A stretch of 51,558 nt of DNA from Heterotrichella gracilis (lineage: Eukaryota > Sar > Xanthophyceae > Tribonematales > Xanthonemataceae), in contig JAULBX010026164.1 in assembly GCA_032358255.1 (NCBI GenBank), forward strand, positions 1-51,558, read 5' to 3'. The position numbers and the translations under genes were made by a program. Below are positions 29,791 through 41,603 of the stretch, piece by piece. The notes under the pieces were generated by a model. That model did no database searches. It saw only the letters and a list, made by a program, of their open reading frames with translations, and was not told the origin of the DNA. The stretch's first letter is position 1; every line of letters begins with the position of its first letter.

Positions 29791-32182
29791 GGGAAGCGCA
29801 GGGGGGGCGGTGGCAACGGCGCCATGTGCGGCATGTGTGGCGGCTGCAAGGGGAGGATCATATGTCCGCTGCCGTAGGTGAACACCCAGCTGGTGAAATC
29901 CGTGCGGCGCCTGCAGAGAGAAAGCATGTGCTTTTACTCTCCCACCCCAAACCCTAAACCATAAACCCTAAACCGTAAAGTAGAGCTGTATACAGGCTGC
30001 ACCATAGACACCCTGCCCCGCTGGGATCCCCCACCCCGCTCCTCCTTGCAAACACCGCATGCTATCCCTCAAAACCCCACCCACCCACCCACCCACCTGC
30101 GTGCCCTCACAGTACGCCGCTTACGGTGCTCAGGCGCAAAGGCCAGGGGTCCGCTCGCCTCCCCTGCGGGCGCCTGTACCACCCACCCCTGCTGGGCCGA
30201 CCCAGGCGCATGCCCCGCACTGCCGCTGGGCAAGGCGTGCTCAGAGGCGCAGGCAGCGGGGAAGTCAGGCTCGCCTGCAAGGGGAGGAACCCGTGAATGG
30301 ATGTGAGGAAAAGATGCAAAGGATGCATGCCTCCCCAGGGGTCAGGAACTGCCTTGCTCTGGAGTTGCCTATGGTTTGTGAAAATTGTGGTGGGCTTTTC
30401 ATCTTTACGCTATTGTTCCGAAAGAGGCAAAAACATGCTGTCCTAGGGCATCAGCATGCATGCCTGGCTTGCACGTGCGGGAGTTGAGCAACAGCGGCTG
30501 CCCGTTGAGGCGATGCCCGTTCAGGCAAGTCTTTGTAAATACGCATGCAACAATGCTGGCTGCTGGCGCCATGACCGCACGCACCTGGCGGCGCCTGTAA
30601 TCCCCCATCCCAGGGATAGGACACCTCCCGCAGCCGCGAGGCAGTGGTCTGCTTGCTCCCCCTGCTGTGCTTCCTCTTACCCCCCCTGCCCCTGCCCCCC
30701 CCGGCCCCGCTGTGGCGCTGTGCGGTGGTGTTTGTGCCCACAGTGCCCCCGGTGGTGGCGCTGGGCTCGGGCGAGGTGTGGAGGGGCTCGGTGCAGTGGC
30801 GCGCGTGCTCCGCGCCCTTGCTGGCCAGCATCACGGTGTGGCACCTGCATCAGGGTTTTTTGTTTTAGGTTTAGGGTATAGGGTGGATGGGCTCGGTGCA
30901 GTGCTGGGGGTGCTCTGCGCCCTTGCTGGCCAGCATTACAGTGTGACCTCCCGCCGCCTAAAAACAAAGGTCAGGACCGTTTATTGCATATAACTTGCTC
31001 CTACTACCCAAAGTTCTCCCCCCACCTGTGGGGGTTGCATGCTGAAAACATCATTTCCCCTTCAATGCCTTGGCGCGTACCTGTCGCACTGCGCCAGCTG
31101 CCAGCACGCAGGCGAGGGCCTGAGGTGGTCCACGTGGTGCCAGGTGTCGTACATACCCGCCTCCGCCTCCTGCACCTGCCTGGCCACCTCATCCGCCAGG
31201 TGCTGGCGCTGGGCTAGGAGGGTTTCCATCGGGGTGTCGTCGGGGGCGCTGGCGGGCACCGGCCACAGCTTGGCGCTGGGTTTGGAGGGGCTGGGTTTGA
31301 TCCTGGCGGGTGCAGGTGGGAAGGGTTGAAAGGGATGCATTGATTAGGTCCATAGGGTAGGGGCACACTGAGGGTAAATGACCTAGGGTTTTCATGTTGC
31401 GTTCAATAAGATGACGGGTGGGGTTACTGCGCTGGCTGACGTGCCCTCTGCTGTCAAATGCGGTGCAAATTGATGGGCATTGATGAGTGACCTGCTGAGG
31501 TGTTTTAAAGAAAGTAGTTTGGTACCTACCCGGGGACAGTCTCTGCGTCATGGCTGGTGAAGACGTGCGCCAGGTAGTCGATAAGGAGCGCCGGGGAGGT
31601 TGTTGCCAACACAGCAGGGAACCGAGCAACTGCCTGTTCAAGTTCATCTGCACAGTGCCACAACCTTTCAAGGTGCAGCCATTGCATAGCCCACTGGACA
31701 TGCACATGCCCACACAAGCAATGCCTCCAAGTGCTTCAGAATGGACTTGCATGGCGCGTACCTGGCTGGGATTTCTCAGCGGCTGTAGCAGCATGGTGCC
31801 TTGTTGAGTCTGCCATGCCCTGCTGTGCGCAAAACAGGTATCAGCCTGGGGTAAAATCCTCTACCGTAATACAAATGGGTTATGTTTTTGCCTGCACAAG
31901 CAACCCCTTGACATGATGTGCAAACTTTGCAACAGCGAGGTCTGCAGAATTCAGAGTAGGTAGCTTATAAGAGCAACGTATTGACAGCCTAAGATGTATA
32001 GTATTGGCACACCCTTTCAGCGACCCAGCAACACGAAAAAAACAGCAGAACCCCATGTATGCAGTCAATAAGATCAGCGGGCGCGCTTGACCCAGAACAT
32101 ACCTACCCAGCAAAGATGAGGTTTCACTGTTAAACGACTTCGTCGCGACGCTCTGTAGGCATTGCAGCACACGCGGGGCCAT
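29703..32182 (-). CDS. Probable SGF11/ATXN7-type C2HC zinc-finger protein (SAGA-related)
   Basis: Seven exons: 32107-32182, 31762-31809, 31530-31647, 31081-31302, 30585-30844, 30097-30274, 29703-29910; 369 residues with matching phases, start at the ATG at 32182. Residues ~40-80 look helical (LEQAVARFPAVLATTSPALL). Around 110-150 is another helical stretch ending in HHVDHLRPSPACW. Then comes a C153-x2-C156-x11-H168-x3-C172 cluster, QCDRCHTVMLASKGAEHARH. Its spacing and its Val/Ala/Ser/Ala positions match the SGF11/ATXN7L3 zinc finger, which docks the SAGA deubiquitinase module on nucleosomes. A basic stretch (GKRKHSRGSK) follows, as in that family. The rest is low complexity, ending in a Pro/Met/Tyr-rich tail. 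The family call rests on this one motif; an unrelated C2HC finger is possible. Confidence 0.45.
29935..29980. repeat. CCCTAAA-type tract
   Basis: Four imperfect CCCTAAA units (AAACCCTAAACCATAAACCC) in the last intron of the zinc-finger gene, about 25-70 bases from the acceptor at 29910. Confidence 0.8.
30776..30962. repeat. Copied acceptor edge of zinc-finger exon 5 with TTTAGGG filler
   Basis: About 75 bases at the acceptor (30776-30850) recur at about 30886-30958, sharing CGCCCTTGCTGGCCAGCAT. GGTTTAGGGTATAGGG lies between. Confidence 0.9.
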
Positions 32183-32881
32183 GTCCCTGCCCCACTCCTA
32201 GCACCTTGTCCTGACAACCCATAGCCCTCACCCTACACTGCTCCTCTGCCCCGCAACAGCATTCCTGGTTCGCAAGGAGGTTGTGTCGTATATTATACGC
32301 CAATTACAAGGCGACCCTTATTGAGTAGAGCCGTTGAAAGCGACAGAATAAGGTTTTGGGGTATATGCATGCAAATGTCAATCGGTTACTGCCAACTCCA
32401 CACCATCTTAGACGGTGCCGAACCAACTACACAAACGCCTTACACTCAAGGCAGCTCTGCAAAGATAACAAGCGTTCCACACGAAACCTGAGATAGCCCA
32501 GACGCCTGAAAACATGCGAGGCAAAAACGCATGCAATTCTTTGGCCACTTTTGGTAACACCAAGACAGGAAAACGGGGAGTGGACTTTGCCCATGCCACA
32601 AGGTGGGCTTTTGCAGCAGGCGTAGGCCCCACGCTCCACTCCTTCCCATGCCCAAATGCTATTGCAAAAGTGCTTGGAAGGCCATAGGTTTATTGTTCTA
32701 GCCGTCACATGCTACTCAGTTGGTGAGTCCCATCTGGGCGGCATGCGGCACCCAACCCTTGCTTCAACGTTACCAGTTGGCATCGTTCAAACAGATATGG
32801 GCTCTCGAACCCCACACAGTTGCCTTTTCGCATGGTATAAGGTATCCTAGTACAGCTTAGCACCAGGCGAACAGGGCTCCT
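32183..32881. other. Divergent intergenic region (zinc-finger / HCN-like genes)
   Basis: About 700 bases, AT-rich, with no supportable coding sequence. Presumed shared promoter region. Confidence 0.5.
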
Positions 32882-35800
32882 ATGGGGATGGGTTTGAACA
32901 CCTCGACCCTACTACCTGTTTCGCCGCACGTTCGCCAGGCAACCTCGGCATACGACATGGAGGCTAACCACGATGGGTCCAGTCTGACAAGTGTCATGGG
33001 CAAGAGCCTTGCGAAGGCACTGGCTGAACAGCTTCCTGAGAACAGGGACTCGGTGAGCAGCGACTTGGGTCCTTAACCACATGCCGTGCACTTGCCCATG
33101 TGGTGCAACCTTGTCTGGCCACTGCAGCAGTCTCCTTGGTGATGTACCATGTCCCTTGTGCCCACAAAATAAGGTGGTTAAAACTTCTTGCTGGTCTGTG
33201 AGCAAGGGCATCATGCTTCATTTCGCGCGCAAGCAGGGCTCCCATGGCATGCCAATCCAGTGGCTAGCTGGAAGCAAAGCATGTGCAGAGGTGGTCTGCC
33301 TCGCCCTCTAGATCGACAAACCCTCTGAACCACTCATTTTACTTTTAATGGAGCCTCGGCCACTCGCAGTGCACTTCAATTGACTATATATCCTTGCATA
33401 CAACACAACACACATCACACTAGGCACCTCCTACACTGGTGTCCATAATGACTCCTGCTGCCAACTCCCTCACCAGGCGCCATCTGTGCACCGCCAGCAT
33501 GCAAGGCAGAGCTTTGCTGAGACACTCAAGCGACCCAGCCAACAATATGCTATCAAGGAGAAGGTAATTGCCTGTGGCCAGTCACCTGCACTGGAACATT
33601 TCATACTGTTGCGGTGGCGCAACTGGCTTGCTGTGGGAAGATTACCTGGAGGGTGGTTGTGCGCAGCGGGCGCATCTCAGCTAGGGGCATGCCCTTTATA
33701 TATTATTAAGGTCCTGCATATTTGTGTTTATTTATGTATTTTTATCTACTGGGATGGTGCACGTTTGTTTATTCATGGTTTTATTTATTGAGGTGCGTGC
33801 ATAAAATTATACTATCACTGCGAGCAGGTGTTTGGAGTGGGGTACCGGGGGAGGACGCCTTCAAGCAGGGACCGTGATATGTCTCTGTCAGATGAGGAGA
33901 GGAGGAAGCTGCTGGTGCCCATCCACCCCCTGTCGGCATTCAGGTGCGGAACGTTGCAGCGGTAGGGAGCACAATGGTCCCTACTGTCTTCTCCCCAATG
34001 CGCCTGTTGAAAGATATGGTATGCGCTGTGCATTATTTGAGGAATATTTTGTGGTGCATTTGTAGCCTAGTATAAGACCTGGGCACTCAGCATTACGGCA
34101 GTACATTGAATCACCAAGAGTCAGTACACACACATTGTGACCTCCTGCAGGGGCATTTGGGACTGTGTGGTAATCGCTGTGGTTCTGTATTTTGCCTTTA
34201 CAGTGCCTCTCAACCTCGCCTTCAGTTTGGATACCATCAGGATCTGGCACCTGGTACTCGACACAATCTTCACCATTGTGTTGGTGATTGATCTGGTCTT
34301 GAACTTCCATACAGGTGTGTTGACAATGTACCATTCCTGCATTGTTGTACGGCATTCGGTGGTGCACCTGCAGCTAACTGATGTTGCAAGCTTTGGCCAA
34401 GCATATCATGTTGTCGCAACTTGAAGTGGATTTCTACATGTTGCAATGGCTTTGCAGGCTATGACAAGGGCTACAAGATTGAGATGCACAAGAAGAAAGT
34501 GCACAGGCACTACCTGAGGACATGGTTTGTGCCGGACCTCATCGCTTGCATCCCTTTCGACCTCTTCCTGCTGGCTGGATCTGACGGGGATAGCGCCTCT
34601 GGTGCAGCCAGCATCTCCCTGCAGCTCATCAAGCTCATCAGACTGCCAAGGCTGTGGCGGTATATCGGGCGATGGGAGGAGTTTCTGCCCGTCGATGCCT
34701 TCACCATGCGCATCTCAAAGCTGGTCCTTGGCATCTGCTTCTTCATCAACTTGTCGGGCTGCATTCAGATCATGGCAGCCCATTTGGATAGCGACAACCC
34801 CAAAACGTGGCTCAACCAGCTTGGACTCACAACAGTCTGGGAAGAGGTGCGTGCAATACTGGCAACCTAACTATCTGAATTCACAATATACATGGCTGCA
34901 CACCAATGATGCTGGCCAGGAGCATGTTTGGTTTCTTGTCGAATTTCCCTGTTTTGTCTGTCTGCACTTACGTGGGAAAATTGGATCATTTGGTGTCAAA
35001 CGAATGAAGGGCTGGTGTTCTGTTCCATGATCCAAGGTTTTTTTCTATCCCCGCAGTGGTCATATGGCATCTTCCAGGCCATGAGCAATGTGCTGACCAG
35101 CGGCTACGGCATCACGGCACCTGGCACCTTGACGGAGGTGTGGCTGGTGTTCTTCAGCATGAGCATCGGCCAGTCCCTGTACGTCATGCTCTTTGCCATC
35201 CTGGCGGCGCAGTTCAGGAGCTTGGACAAGGGCTCCTTCTACTTCATTGAGCGCTCATCCATGTGGAAGGTGAACAACATCGCAGCAGCTGAATGACTGG
35301 AGTTGCCATGCATTAACAGCAGCGGACAGTTCTGGATTCAAACTCGCACCATGGTTTCTTGTTTCTGTGATGGAGAAGGTTCTGTCAAGCTGCTGTGATC
35401 ATGGTAGTCAACACTTGCACCCAAATTGACAGCGCCACATGTTGCAGGAACAGGGACAACTGCAGACTGCCAGCCCCACTGCGGTTTGACTCCGCTCATT
35501 ACAAACCCTAACCCTGAACATAACTCACATGGGTGTGCGCAGGACTACTGCAAGTTCATGCGCATCCCCGCGCGCCTGGAGCACCGCGTCTTCCGAGCCT
35601 GGGCGTCCAAGTACAAGTCCATGAAGGTCCTTGAGGAGGACACAATCCTGCGCGACCTGCCCCCCCCCCTGCTGACCGAGGTGTACATGGAGGCGCGCAA
35701 GGATGTGCTGGAGAGCGTGCCGCTGTTTGCGGCCCTGCCGGAGAGCGTGGTGCGCGCGCTGGTCACCAGTCTCAAGCGCTGCAACTTCTCCAAGAAGGAG

Positions 35801-37394
35801 GTGGTGTGTGAGGAGGTGAGGGATGGGGATGGTGGTGCAAGCAATGTTGGCAATGGAGGTATTAGACGCCGCATGGACATTAGGAGGTTCAGATCATGTC
35901 CAGTTGGGACTTTGAGGCAAAATTTTACCCATTACTCTAATGTTGTTACCCTAAAATCTCAAACCTGATAAGGATTTAAACACTAAAAGTAATAAATGCA
36001 TTTCATGCAAAATGCACTGCATGCGCGCTCCTTTGAAACGCCTCTATAGTCATATACGCAGCCACACTGTATGTTTCCAACCTGCCTGGTCATGAACCCA
36101 GTGTTGCACATGGCAGGGCGACATCGCCGACGTCATGTACTTCATCGTGAGCGGAGTGCTGCGCGTGAAGCAGCACGGGCGCGTGCTCATGGTCCTCAGC
36201 GAGGGAAGCTTCTTCGGGGAAGCAGCGGTGGTAGGCGAGGGGGACCCCATCCGCAAATATACCTGCGTGGCATACAGCGAGGTCGACGCCTACTCGTGTG
36301 ATAGGGACAGCTTCCTGCGGGTGGCAAAGTACTATCCCCAGCTGCTGGAGATGCTGCGGGTGCTGGCCGAGGCGCGATCCAACTTTGAGCACATTGTGGT
36401 GGAGTCGGAGCAGACAGCTGCACAGGTGAGAGGGTTGCGCAAGGAGGGGGGTTTGCGAGTGCGGTGTCAGCACCGGCCTCGGCATTGGTGTGGTGCCTGG
36501 TGTGGTACCAGCGCCTGCAATAAGGTACATAGGGTGCAGATGCACACATGCATACATGTGTACATGTCTAATATTGAACCTGCCATGGGCGCATGCACAC
36601 CAGCATGCGGCTTGAGTGGCATGTGCCCCTGACCGCATGATGCGCACCTTTACAGCACAACCTGTCCTGCGGCTATGCAGACATGTGCCTTGTACTCTGT
36701 GCAGGCCGCCATTACCCATGCAGTGCTGGAGTCAGAGCAGGAGAACCAGGCCTATGTGCTCAGCCGGCATGGCTCCGGGGGATTTGATGCCTCGCCCCGA
36801 GCCACCGGCGTCCTCAGCCCCTTGGCACCCACATCCTCCCAGCAGGAAGCACAGGAGGCAGCTGCAGGGAGTGCGGCCAGTTCCCCTAGAACCCCACTCA
36901 GTGATGCGACTGACGGCTCGTTCCGTGGCGGCACCAACATTGTTCCCACTGAGCGGGGTCCTACACTACGCCACATGCGCAGCGGCGTGGACCAAGTGGA
37001 GGGATTCATCCCGGGGCGCAAAACCCTGGTGCACAACCCACGCAAAACCCTAGGGCAGCTGGTGCGGCCCTTGTCCGAGATCCTCGTTCCGCATGGTGCT
37101 GGCACCAGACTGGAGTCAGTGGGTGCGGGCACCGAGGGTGGAGGGAGCAGGGCTGGTGGGCCCACCACTGCAGATGCGGCCACCTCCCCATCCAATGCGG
37201 CCGCTGCGCTGCTGGTGCGGAGGTCACTGGGGGTGCCTTCCATCGGCCCCACCAACCGCCCCGTCGGCAGGGCGACAAGTGGCAGAGTGACAGGTGGCAG
37301 CCCCTTGTCACGCACGCAGACGGCGCCTGTCTTTTTTGCCGAAAACAGAGGGGTTGTGGAGGCTGCACCTGATGGACCAGCCAATTGCCAGTAG
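32882..37394 (+). CDS. HCN-like cyclic-nucleotide-gated cation channel
   Basis: Nine exons: 32882-33052, 33477-33563, 33828-33943, 34151-34314, 34458-34846, 35057-35269, 35543-35815, 36117-36425, 36705-37394; 803 residues with matching phases. S1-S2 at about 125-179; S4 LQLIKLIRLPRLWRYIGR at about 235-252; S5 at about 262-285. The pore (about 310-345) reads NVLTSGYGITAPGTLTEVW, matching the GYGxxAPxxxT pattern of HCN pores, not the TVGYGD of plant K+ channels. The segment from S6 to the C-linker has the same spacing as animal HCN. The CNBD (about 455-565) keeps GDIADVMYFIVSG, FFGEAAVV and the phosphate-binding Arg (IRKYT), so cAMP/cGMP gating is likely; the Thr after that Arg is Lys. The last 230 residues are disordered, Ser/Thr/Gly rich. 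Likely plasma membrane or cilium. Confidence 0.88.
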
Positions 37395-37492
37395 TACCTG
37401 TTTGACCCTCATGGGGCACCTGTGCATGGCATCGCCCTCGGTAATTTGCATTGCTTTGTCGTTGTGGCAGCCCTTTCCCGCTGTTACAATAA

Positions 37493-37497
37493 TGTAA
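37493..37497 (+). terminator. TGTAA polyadenylation signal, HCN-like gene
   Basis: TGTAA about 100 bases after the stop codon; the standard green-algal signal at a usual distance. Confidence 0.55.
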
Positions 37498-37766
37498 TCC
37501 ATTTGGCATTTAATGGGGCTAATAGCATGACTGTGTTTGTTTTCTTTTGCTACTCAATCAGGACCTATCTTGTTTTCTCTCAAGTATTAAATATTGTTTA
37601 CTGCCCATATTATTATAGTCGTGGATTCAGTTGTTAGTACTTTTCTTCCTCTTTTGTCCCCTTCCGATCCAATTTCATTCAACTGACTGTAGGTAGCACA
37701 CTTAGGTATAGACTTGCGGATACCTCCCCAGCAATTCCTGAAGGCTAATGGTGATCCCACGGACGC

Positions 37767-38169
37767 GATGTGGCAGGCCATGAATAAACAGTGGCACCAG
37801 CCCAACTGCAACTGTCCGGTGTATTTGGTAGGTACAAAAGTTGCGCAGCAGTGGCAAAGTGCACAGTATCTGCCATGCTGCTGTCCTGGCAAGGTGTAAT
37901 TATCACCCTGTTCTGGTTCAGTGGCAGCCACAACTGACAAACAACTTTGGGTCACGAAATATGGGCTGTTTTCACGGAAATGAAAATAATTGTTGTTATG
38001 TATTTCCCGCCAGGCGTTCGAGGATGCACTTGATGGGCGGACTGCATCCTTTCGGCAGCACTTGTTTCACAACCAGAACGCACTGTTGTCACTGTCTTCT
38101 CAACTGTACGACAGTGCAGCGTGCAGCCAGCAGCGGAGTTGGAACAGCCTAGCACCATGGCGGCGGTGA
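37767..38169 (+). CDS. Possible two-exon short frame overlapping the SmF start
   Basis: Open frame from an ATG near 37767 (MWQAMNKQW...) spliced at a GTAGGT donor (after about 37829) to an acceptor before about 38014, then open through [18 protein letters not shown] to a TGA that overlaps the SmF start codon in another frame. About 70 residues, coding-like but with no recognised family. It may be an upstream ORF in the SmF 5' leader or a separate small gene. Confidence 0.25.
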
Positions 38170-38910
38170 GTACCCAAGTTGGATGCATGCCCCATATATT
38201 CATGCATATGCGTCCACTTCATGGTTTTTGTTCGCGTTGCGTGGTTATCCGACCACGCCTTTGTGTGCGCAGTTTGTGCCAGTCAACCCAAAGCCTTTCC
38301 TCAACGACCTCACCGGCAAGCCTGTCATCACGAAACTCAAGTGGGGAATGGAGTACAAAGGTAGGCTGGTCCGCTTTGTGTTGCACGGGGTTCCCGATCT
38401 CCCGTCATAAGCAGCCTGCAGAGCTTGGTGGTGCTCAGTGCGTATCTCACGACTTACATGTGCCCACAATCAGGCTTGATGCAGACACCTCAGTGTGCCT
38501 CCTGTACAGCTAGGGACTCCATGCCCTGATGGGCCTCCTGTTGGGGGGTGCTCATCACTTCAACGTCAGATAGCTTGACTTGTCAGTACGTGTGAGTTTT
38601 AACACAGGTTGCTTGGGGTTGCAGGATACCTGGTGTCAGTGGATGCATACATGAACCTCCAGCTAGCAAACACAGAGGAGTACATTGATGGCCAGTTCAC
38701 CGGCAACCTGGGCGAGGTGTTGATACGGTACGGCCCCTGTGCACATTCAAAGCTGTAGTGAAGCTCATGCACGATAGTAGCAGTGTTACAGAGGGAGCAC
38801 GCTGATTTCGTTACACGTCCCACACTGTTGACCCTTTGTCCATTTTGTCTTGCAGGTGTAACAACGTACTCTACATCAGAGGAGTTCCAGAGGAAGACGA
38901 GGGCTCGTGA
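38157..38910 (+). CDS. SNRPF: Spliceosomal small nuclear ribonucleoprotein F
   Basis: Four exons: 38157-38165, 38273-38360, 38625-38727, 38856-38910; 84 residues. The first coding exon is only nine bases (Met-Ala-Ala). The Sm1 motif ([33 protein letters not shown]) and the Sm2 motif ([16 protein letters not shown]) are intact, with [10 protein letters not shown] between them as in animal and plant SmF, and a short acidic tail. SmF is one of seven proteins of the Sm ring on U1, U2, U4 and U5 snRNAs, needed for pre-mRNA splicing in the nucleus. No oddity apart from the tiny first exon. Confidence 0.97.
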
Positions 38911-39390
38911 CAAAGTCTTCGCTTGCCAGCTTTTTATTTTTTACTGCTGTTTCCAACCTCTATACCCTCAGCATTGCGGGTAGTGGTGGTTTCGAGTTGG
39001 CCTCGCTCCCAGGTGGCCCAAGGTTTCCTGACCCCTTTGCGCAGCAACGCCCTTTGACATAGCCTGGGGCGTATCACAGCTGCCTATCCTACTTTTCCAG
39101 ACAGGCAAGGTCCATCGTTATGTGCCCCTATGGCAGCATTTGGCCTGCAGCACCGCTTGAAGTGTTGCAAGTCTACTTTTTTTTGCCATCCTACTTACTA
39201 CCCTAATAGAAAACCGTTCCAGAATGTCTGGCTAGAAGTTCATGACCAAAAATTGCGAGCATATGCTGTTGTGACCAGTTGGACGGCTCACATACCTAAA
39301 GGCATCAGTTGTGGGTTCAAAAAAGCTACGGGACAATAGTACAGTGTCAAAATTGCAGGCACCACGGTGCGCCGCTGTAATCATGTTGGC
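38911..39390. other. Convergent intergenic region
   Basis: 3' flanks of SmF and the TLC gene. TGTAA at 39376-39380 is a possible SmF signal. No other feature seen. Confidence 0.4.
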
Positions 39391-40887
39391 TCACTCCTCC
39401 TTTGGCAATGTCTTGCTCTTGCTGGAGAACACATTTGTTCGGAAGTCCAGTGGTGTGGGTGCGCTCTGCAAGACACAGCGTATGTCAGTGCATGCGTTGC
39501 TTGGAGGCTGTGCGCTGCAGTTGTAGCATGGTACCTCAGCGCAATCAGTCGCCTGCTCACCTGCTCGCCTGAGGTCTGAACCGGCCCCTTGCCCCCGAAT
39601 ATCTTGAGCGCCCCCTTCACTATCCTGGCGTACCACATCAGGTTGAGCAGGAACAGCATCATGGGGACGACGGTGATCAGCAACGTCGTCAGCCATGACA
39701 CCAGCCGCAGCTCATACCACCTCCACGCCAGGTGGCTGAAAAACACGGGGAACAGCACGATGCGGCAAAGCGTCCACACCACAAGCAGGGCAGCTCCGTT
39801 GACGCTGTACAGAGCAGACTTCTTTTGCTTCTGCGCCCATAGAAGAACACACCGGTTTCAGCAGCAGGGATGCCAATGTGCTTGCCTCAAGGCAGCTTCC
39901 CTAGGCAGAGTGCTTTCACAGGTAGCTGGCAGGGCACGAACAAGGCGCACCGTTTCTTGCAGCCAGTACAGCACGTTGACAAAGGGCGTTGTCATCTCAG
40001 TGGCCAGCATGGTGAGTGTGTAGTTGGAGGCCTGGCCTTGGTACAGCGAGGCTACCAACGCAACGATGGCAGCAAAGTGGTGTATCAGCATCTCTGGTGA
40101 CGTTGCCTGCACAGCTGGCATAGGTCAGCAGGCTGGAGGTAGACCTGATCATGTGGTTCAGGATGAGACAATGAGGGTTGAGCACCACGTTTCCTTGCCA
40201 CAAACTTGGCCTGCACCTACCGAGCTTGGGTGGGCGAGGAGGAGGTACAGGTCGACCAGGAAAAAGCCCAGCGAATAGCCCAGAGCTGCCGTACTGCAGG
40301 GCGAGGTGCGCAAGATGGGAGGCACCTGAGACAGGAAATATGGTTCAATTGAATGCAGCTCATGGCTCACAGCGTTGGCGTGGCCAGAGTGCTAGTGGGT
40401 GGCATGGTGGTTTGCACCATGGTGCGTTACGCTCAGTGACCACAGGAATGGGCCCCCACCTTAGTTGGATTTGTGTCCCAGTAGAGGTCTGTGAGGCAGA
40501 TGAGGTAGAAGGCTGCTGTTGTGAGGACCACGGCGTGCAGCGTGGCAGACCACCGCCTGTCCCAGTTGAGCTTGTTGTCGTCCCCCATGAGCCTGTAATT
40601 CTTGCTGAGGCTGGTGGACAGGATGCGAGAAGCCCATCGCGCAGCTTCACACGAGGAGGCTCCAATACCTGAGCAAACAAGACAAGTTTGGAAGGGCTGA
40701 GCTAGGCAGTGTCTGTGGCTTGAAGTACTTAGCAGGCTGGACCTGCTGTGACAAAGCAGTGGGTGAGTCTATGACTGCCCACCAACGTACCAGCGGATAG
40801 CAGTACGGTGCCACTTATGTTCCAAAGTTGTGTTTGTGTGTCTGGTTCTGTAAGGCTGCCAACCACGAAGGAGGTGGTGGCGTTCAT
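39391..40887 (-). CDS. TLC-domain (TRAM/LAG1/CLN8) membrane protein, TLCD4-like
   Basis: Six exons: 40791-40887, 40460-40668, 40221-40325, 39951-40106, 39561-39830, 39391-39465; 303 residues with matching phases. The short first exon begins MNATTSFVVGS and joins in phase. The TLC domain includes NWDRRWSATLHAVVLTTAAFYL, SLGFFLVDLYLLL, a conserved His-His pair in MLIHHFAAIVALVAS (residues 146-147), TEMTTPFVNVLYWL, WTLCRIVLFPVFFSHL and a last membrane helix (MMLFLLNLMWYARIV). The C-terminus is short and basic (SSKSKTLPKEE), similar to an ER retrieval tail. TLC proteins span the membrane 5-8 times and work in lipid, often sphingolipid, metabolism or transport. This resembles TMEM56/TLCD4 more than ceramide synthase (no Lag1 motif). 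Confidence 0.88.
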
Positions 40888-41603
40888 GGTGCACCTCTGC
40901 AACACTTCAGAGTGGGTGCGTCTGGTGCGTCGGAAGCAGTGGTGGATGCCTGGTCAGCACTGCAAAAAGGCGTCGGCTTTCTTTTCTAATTCAAATGATA
41001 AAGCTGCAAAGTTGGACAACTGCCTCGCCAACCCTTGAAACGCTAGAAAAGTTGGACGGCAAGGCAAGTGTTTGTGCGTCTGACGGAATATTCCCTTCAC
41101 AGCGCAAGTGCCAATTCACACACGAAAAGCCTTCCAGTCACAGTGTGTTGGCCAATAAAGCTGCTTCTGCAACACTATTAAACCTGTGAAATATGCTTGT
41201 TGGTCTCCTTCTTTGTTGCGGCGTTAAACGCTGACAACTCAATTGGCGGGAAGTCCTGGGCATGGTGCTTCTTCACACACCAGCACGGTGGGCTTGGTTA
41301 CACACTTGCGGCGGGAAGTTGCCTCGTAGGCGCTGCTGATGGAAGTTTGCACTCCAAAGTGCTGACTGCAGAGGTCGCTCAATTGGGCCGGAAACACTTG
41401 CATGCATGCATGTGGCATGGGACGACCCAAGTGGAAGCTGCACACGGTTTGAAAACCTATTATCACGGTATAAGTTTTAGACGAGATTATCGCCAAGGCT
41501 GACTTTTGTCAGTGTGGTAGTTAACTATACACATTTCTGAATAGATTTAAGCACAGATAACACAACCAATGACTGTGTTGAGCACCCCAACCCCCCACTT
41601 CGC
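40888..41603. other. Intergenic, TLC promoter side and PUS3 3' flank
   Basis: About 715 bases with no supportable coding sequence. TTACA at about 41298 could be a minus-strand polyadenylation signal for PUS3. Confidence 0.4.

Noticed and set aside
36752..37384. 210-codon open frame on the minus strand
   Set aside because: Antisense to the low-complexity last exon of the HCN-like channel; no family features and explained by composition.
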